Assembly (NCBI GenBank): GCA_017462125.1
Contig: JAFTRQ010000132.1
Span: forward strand, 41,493 to 105,492
Reading direction: 5' to 3'
Source: Clostridia bacterium
GTDB lineage: Bacteria > Bacillota_A > Clostridia > Oscillospirales > CAG-272
Length of the DNA: 64,000 nt
This document shows positions 60,906 through 64,000 of the stretch, piece by piece (position 1 is the first letter of the stretch; each line of letters opens with the position of its first letter). The notes under the pieces were generated by a model. The model made no database searches. It was given only the letters and a program-made list of their open reading frames with translations, and was not told the DNA's origin. Both the position numbers and the translations under genes were made by a program.

Positions 60906-61967
60906 TCATCGCTTACTCAATTTTTCGTAGCACTCATTATACCAAAGCGCGTTATCCACAGGTGTGTTCGGCGGAATATGATTTCCTACCGCCATTATAA
61001 ATCCGGGGCATTTCTTTCCGATATCCATACAGCGCTTGACCTCGTTTTCAATATCCTCCCTTGTGCCGTGCAACAGGATTCTTGTGTCAGCGTTTCCTAT
61101 AAAGGAGTGTGTTTTTCCGTATTTCTCCGCGATATATGCCATATCGGTACTCGGCTCCAAAATAAAGCCGTCAAAATTGCAAGCTGCAATATCGTCAATG
61201 AACGTAGTAAAATTACCGTCGGAGCAATACAGCACCTTCTTCCCCGCCTGCTTCAAGGGATCCACGTATCTTTTGAAGCACGGGAAAACGTACTCTCTGT
61301 ACCAAGCAGGAGAAACAAAAGGTCCCTCCGTCCACACGATGTCATCGTGGATCAGAATAACGGGAGCGTCACACTCCGCCATAGCGTTGTAATACTTTTG
61401 CATCCATTGCGAATAGCGCTCCATGATCCTTCCCATCTGATCGCTATCTTCACCCAGCGCTTCCAGAAAGAACTCCCAACCAAAAAGACCGATAAATCCG
61501 GAAACCGCCGAAATATAGGTTCCTACCGTATTGACGGCATCGGGGCAGTAGCCGCAATTAGCCTTATAAGCCTGATTAAACCGCTCAACAAGCCCGCTGT
61601 GCGTGTAGTCATTGGGCAATGAGTTTAGCGGGTCGAAGCTCAGGACGTCGTCCACAGACTTAAAATAACTGCTGACGTGGCTGTCAAAATCCACGTGTCC
61701 TGCCATATAGCCTGCGTGTCCCATACGGGTGCGGAAATCGCCAAGCTCCTCCTCGGGAACCGTTGTGCACCATTCAAAATCATAATTCCACGCTTTAAAA
61801 AACGCTTGACTCGCCGCGCGCCGTTCCTCAGCAGACGAATTATGAGACACCCGAGTCCCCACAACCGCGTTGATCAGATCCCAATGAACCTCAGCTGAAT
61901 ATTCTGTTCTAGGCACTCTGTCCGGCATCTCCAGATTGATCGCCGCCATTCCGTCCTTCAGTGACAT
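60906..61967 (-). CDS. Uroporphyrinogen decarboxylase (URO-D) fold protein
   Basis: 353 residues. It has the URO-D barrel pattern: MPDRVPRTEY start, HDDIVWTEGPFVSP, and the late ILLHGTREDIENEVKRCM block typical of the cobamide-dependent methyltransferase/URO-D-like group rather than heme HemE. Genes like this often accompany glycosidases in gut Clostridia, possibly acting as demethylases of methoxylated sugars or phenolic aglycones; that is inference. First gene of the operon with GH78. Confidence 0.78.
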   Translation of the reverse strand: MSLKDGMAAINLEMPDRVPRTEYSAEVHWDLINAVVGTRVSHNSSAEERRAASQAFFKAWNYDFEWCTTVPEEELGDFRTRMGHAGYMAGHVDFDSHVSSYFKSVDDVLSFDPLNSLPNDYTHSGLVERFNQAYKANCGYCPDAVNTVGTYISAVSGFIGLFGWEFFLEALGEDSDQMGRIMERYSQWMQKYYNAMAECDAPVILIHDDIVWTEGPFVSPAWYREYVFPCFKRYVDPLKQAGKKVLYCSDGNFTTFIDDIAACNFDGFILEPSTDMAYIAEKYGKTHSFIGNADTRILLHGTREDIENEVKRCMDIGKKCPGFIMAVGNHIPPNTPVDNALWYNECYEKLSKR

Positions 61968-62033
61968 ATTCGACCTCCGTAATTCTTGGTGTGCAGCCTC
62001 AAAATCGGCATTTCACACCGCCTTTCTGAATTC

Positions 62034-62062
62034 AGTATAGCACAAAATCGGCGCGGTGTCAA
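62034..62062 (-). promoter_or_regulatory. SigA promoter of the URO-D/GH78 operon
   Basis: Minus-strand TTGACA (62062-62057), 17 bases, TATACT (62039-62034). Confidence 0.88.
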
Positions 62063-62118
62063 GCGTTCATAAGCAATAGCGGATATCGCCCACGGATTCA
62101 AGCTCCCGTTAAAAAGCA

Positions 62119-62143
62119 AAACGACGTGCGATGCACGTCGTTT
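62119..62143 (-). terminator. Terminator downstream of the MFS remnant
   Basis: AAACGACGTGC/GCACGTCGTTT with loop GAT, followed on the minus strand by GCTTTTT. Confidence 0.82.
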
Positions 62144-62178
62144 CAAATTGTCGAAAAAGCTGTTATACCGCAAAAATC

Positions 62179-62650
62179 TCACTCGCTGTGCTCCAAAACA
62201 AATCGCTTAGTTTGAGGATGAAAGCAAAGATAGATCATCGGAGCAAGAGAGAGCGCGTTGCCTGCCGCGAAAATGATATACAGAGGAAACACCTCTCCAA
62301 GCATACCGTAAAGCACAGCCGACAGCGCAGTACCGCCGACCGAAGCAGAGCTGATAAAGCCTAGGATAGCGCTTCGGTTTTCTTCGGGTAAAGCTAACAT
62401 TAAGGATGCATTGAACACCGTATTTCCCGCGCAATTCAAAAGGCCTGCCAGAAATGCGAAAATACACATAGGAAGGAATTGATTTGAAAAATAAACAGCT
62501 ATAAAGCAAGGAACAGAAAGCGAAAAACCAAGGCTCATAATCCAAAAGCGCGCCCGAGGCTTCAGCTTGATTGCTCCGAGAAGCAGAGCACCGATCACAA
62601 ATGCGCACGAGTATATCGAGATCAAATTAGGCTGCTTGCACAGGGATATT
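62179..62650 (-). pseudogene. C-terminal half of an MFS transporter
   Basis: About 149 codons encoding the last five or so membrane helices of a major facilitator (YSCAFVIGALLLG, FLAGLLNCAGNTVFNASL, LPEENRSAILGF). The N-terminal half is missing. The recognisable part begins at about 62625-62650, where it abuts the metallopeptidase remnant. There is no plausible start site. The terminator at 62119 still serves it. Confidence 0.78.
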
Positions 62651-62734
62651 ACACAGCAAGTCCATTATGATATGACCGGCTTCGTGAGCTAAAACAAAGC
62701 GTTTTCGTGTTTTTGTGTTTTCTTGAAGAAGGAA
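62627..62734 (-). pseudogene. Fragment of an ImmA/IrrE-type metallopeptidase
   Basis: A 35-codon stretch between stop codons reads KTRKRFVLAHEAGHIIMDLL. The RFxLAHExGH pattern with HEAGH is that of the ImmA/IrrE zinc peptidases of phages and integrative elements. Nothing before or after is kept; it is fused to the MFS remnant. Not a functional gene. Confidence 0.65.
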
Positions 62735-62736
62735 TC

Positions 62737-62772
62737 AAAAAACGAGGTCGCACTTTTGGTTACGACCTCGAC
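62737..62772 (-). terminator. Terminator of the WYL remnant
   Basis: CGAGGTCG/CGACCTCG around a 12-base interval, followed on the minus strand by six T residues. Confidence 0.82.
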
Positions 62773-62798
62773 AAATATTGCACTAATTTTGTATGATC

Positions 62799-63340
62799 TC
62801 AATCAAATTTATGTAGCAATTCATCAAACTCTCGCTTGACTTTCTCAGGAGCTACAATCTTGATCTTACCACCATAGTTAAATATCCATGAGTAGAATGT
62901 TGAGCATGCCATCACTTGTTCTGTAATTTGGAAATGATCGTCATCCTCTCCGGGTGTGATTGTAATATCTTCTCCAAACCGATCTATGACCTTATTCATA
63001 ACGGAATACTCACAGCTCAACGTAACGTCTGTTTTCTCATCTCCATACATTAAGAACATAGAATCGCAGAAGGCCGACAAATCAAAATCGTCCGGACAAG
63101 GGATTCTGTCTTCATCAAGGATTTGAATCGAACATATCTTATCGATTCTGAATTTGATGATCTTGGGATTATCTTTACGCTCATAGCAACCGATCACAAA
63201 ATAGCTGTCCATATTCCACACCAATGCGTATGGGCTAAACTTGTATCGGTAACCGTCGTATTTCAGAACCTTCTTCCCTTCTCTATCGTATTGCAAAAAG
63301 AAAAGGCCGTTTTGCTTTTCTCTTGCAAAACGACCTTATT
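62799..63340 (-). pseudogene. WYL-domain regulator lacking its N-terminus
   Basis: The frame runs from a TAA near 63341 to the stop at 62799 without an ATG near its start. It encodes REKQNGLFFLQYDREGKK, KFSPYALVWN and YFVIGCYERK, the WYL domain, and then a WCX-type C-terminal domain. The HTH and linker (about 130 residues) are missing. The 5' end of the frame overlaps the terminator hairpin of the DUF3789 unit, so a fusion junction lies there. A TTG at 63296 could start a truncated product; that is unlikely. Confidence 0.75.
63303..63337 (-). terminator. Terminator after DUF3789
   Basis: AAGGTCGTTTTGC/GCAAAACGGCCTT (one mismatch) followed on the minus strand by TTCTTTTT. Confidence 0.82.
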
Positions 63341-63349
63341 ACTGTTTTC

Positions 63350-63433
63350 TTATTTTCTGTTGATCTGAAAGAGGCACATCGTGAATACTCCAACGATGCC
63401 ACCAACCATCAGACCGATAAGGAAGGTCAACAC
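63350..63433 (-). CDS. DUF3789 miniprotein
   Basis: 27 residues, a single membrane helix: LIGLMVGGIVGVFTMCLFQINRK matches the DUF3789 pattern of tiny proteins carried by conjugative transposons and phage-like elements. The GTG start (63433) overlaps the stop of the preceding gene, so it is translationally coupled. Function unknown. Confidence 0.75.
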   Translation of the reverse strand: MLTFLIGLMVGGIVGVFTMCLFQINRK

Positions 63434-63858
63434 ATCGTCATCCCCCCTTCATCGTAGTAGGCGGCTTCCATGGCATCATCTCCGAGACATTGAACGTAGC
63501 TGTTGAATTCATCCCAAGATTCACAGGGATGGATGCCCCATGCCTGAATGCTGTTCTTGATATCTTCATACATATCGTCATCTTCATCAAGCAGGGGATA
63601 CATTTCCAGCCACACCTTGCTGTTGTCAAAGTCATAGCAAAGGACAACGGGATGCCCAAGGGACTGGTCGCATTGGAACGACTGCGAAACGTGAACACCT
63701 TCGCAGTATTCGTACAGGTTACTGTTTAACTGCAGAACGTATCCCGATGCCGATTCAATATCGAATTCGAGCTTGAATCCCATAATGTCTGCCGCCATCT
63801 CTTGAGCTTCGAAGGTGTTTTCCTTGGGAATCCTTCCGTCGAAGTCTTCACCTGCCAT
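63427..63858 (-). CDS. Acidic protein of unknown family, probable mobile-element cargo
   Basis: 143 residues from the ATG at 63858, nine bases after GGTGAG. Acidic, with FEAQEMAADIMGFKLEFDI, MYPLLDEDDDMYEDIKNSI and a terminal MTMC. No signal peptide or catalytic motif is apparent. It overlaps the DUF3789 start and follows another short gene, a pattern typical of integrative-element accessory modules. Confidence 0.6.
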   Translation of the reverse strand: MAGEDFDGRIPKENTFEAQEMAADIMGFKLEFDIESASGYVLQLNSNLYEYCEGVHVSQSFQCDQSLGHPVVLCYDFDNSKVWLEMYPLLDEDDDMYEDIKNSIQAWGIHPCESWDEFNSYVQCLGDDAMEAAYYDEGGMTMC

Positions 63859-63877
63859 AATGCTGATCTCACCCACG

Positions 63878-64000
63878 TTATATTCGAAGATGGAAGTAGG
63901 CAACTTCCTCAATGGAGGCTTTGTACGTTTCACCTTCGCCGTAGAGATATGCTTCGGCGTGTACGCTGATTTCTGTTTCTTCCTCGATGCTATCAAGGAA
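63878..64000 (-). CDS. Unidentified protein, N-terminus outside window
   Basis: The last 40 codons of a frame entering from the right (LDSIEEETEISVHAEAYLYG, later TYKASIEEVAYFHLRI) end at the stop at 63878. Acidic; no family recognised with confidence. It precedes the 63858 gene by 19 bases and is probably in one operon with it. Confidence 0.5.
   Translation of the reverse strand, partial: FLDSIEEETEISVHAEAYLYGEGETYKASIEEVAYFHLRI

Noticed and set aside
1..64000. CRISPR arrays, rRNA or tRNA genes
   Set aside because: No regularly spaced direct repeats, cloverleaf sequences or rRNA motifs were recognised by eye; a dedicated search was not possible.

Overview
The window looks like chromosomal DNA of an uncultured gut Clostridia-type Firmicute (Oscillospirales/Christensenellales-like; inferred from the gene families, strong GGAGG ribosome binding sites, many consensus TTGACA-17-TATAAT promoters and U-tract terminators). 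It is mostly accessory carbon metabolism: cytoplasmic glycosidases, sugar kinases, isomerases and dehydrogenases, amidohydrolases and a few transporters. No rRNA, tRNA, CRISPR array or complete insertion sequence was seen.

Layout. 1-266: end of a DUF6291-like gene. 478-740: MITE-like inverted repeat. 777-2827: UlaG-like metallohydrolase and a ROK repressor, divergent from a single perfectly palindromic promoter. 3225-10363: polyol/sugar operon (zinc dehydrogenase, FGGY kinase, two tandem MtlD-family paralogues that have lost the catalytic histidine, GH2 glycosidase). 10558-18197: ABC exporter, acyltransferase with zinc ribbon, thioredoxin lipoprotein/DUF2752/lipoprotein group, truncated M6 protease, YwaF-like membrane protein. 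18551-21912: metallo-hydrolase and PHP genes flanked by nearly identical inverted leaders, then a nitrilase-GDPD fusion. 22040-34026: sugar isomerases, GH79-like glycosidase, two ceramidase-like proteins, an EEP phosphatase, a dehydrogenase with a divergent AraC regulator, M20 peptidase, CapA protein. 34076-42379: eight-gene operon (MFS, M20D amidohydrolase, transaldolase, fucose-isomerase-like protein, FGGY kinase, YjbQ, SIS isomerase, TIM-like isomerase), probably a complete catabolic pathway for an unidentified sugar. 42730-45478: NagA, CBM9-like and NagB-like genes. 45803-53583: inositol-phosphatase-like enzyme, phosphoribosyltransferase, DUF5058 membrane pair with an M20 peptidase, membrane proteins and an SDR. 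53701-58550: branched-chain amino acid ABC importer (livFGMH plus binding protein). 58761-61967: GH78-like rhamnosidase and URO-D protein. 62179-64000: three gene remnants that all lack their 5' parts, then DUF3789 and other genes resembling integrative-element cargo.

How it fits together. All glycosidases lack signal peptides, so they probably act on oligosaccharides or glycosides already imported. The isomerase/kinase/aldolase sets then channel the sugars to glycolytic intermediates. The strongest oddities are regulatory: a fully symmetric two-way promoter, a promoter nested in a terminator hairpin, and a family of structured leader repeats that abut start codons and carry the ribosome binding site. 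One pair of these leaders forms long inverted repeats around two convergent genes.
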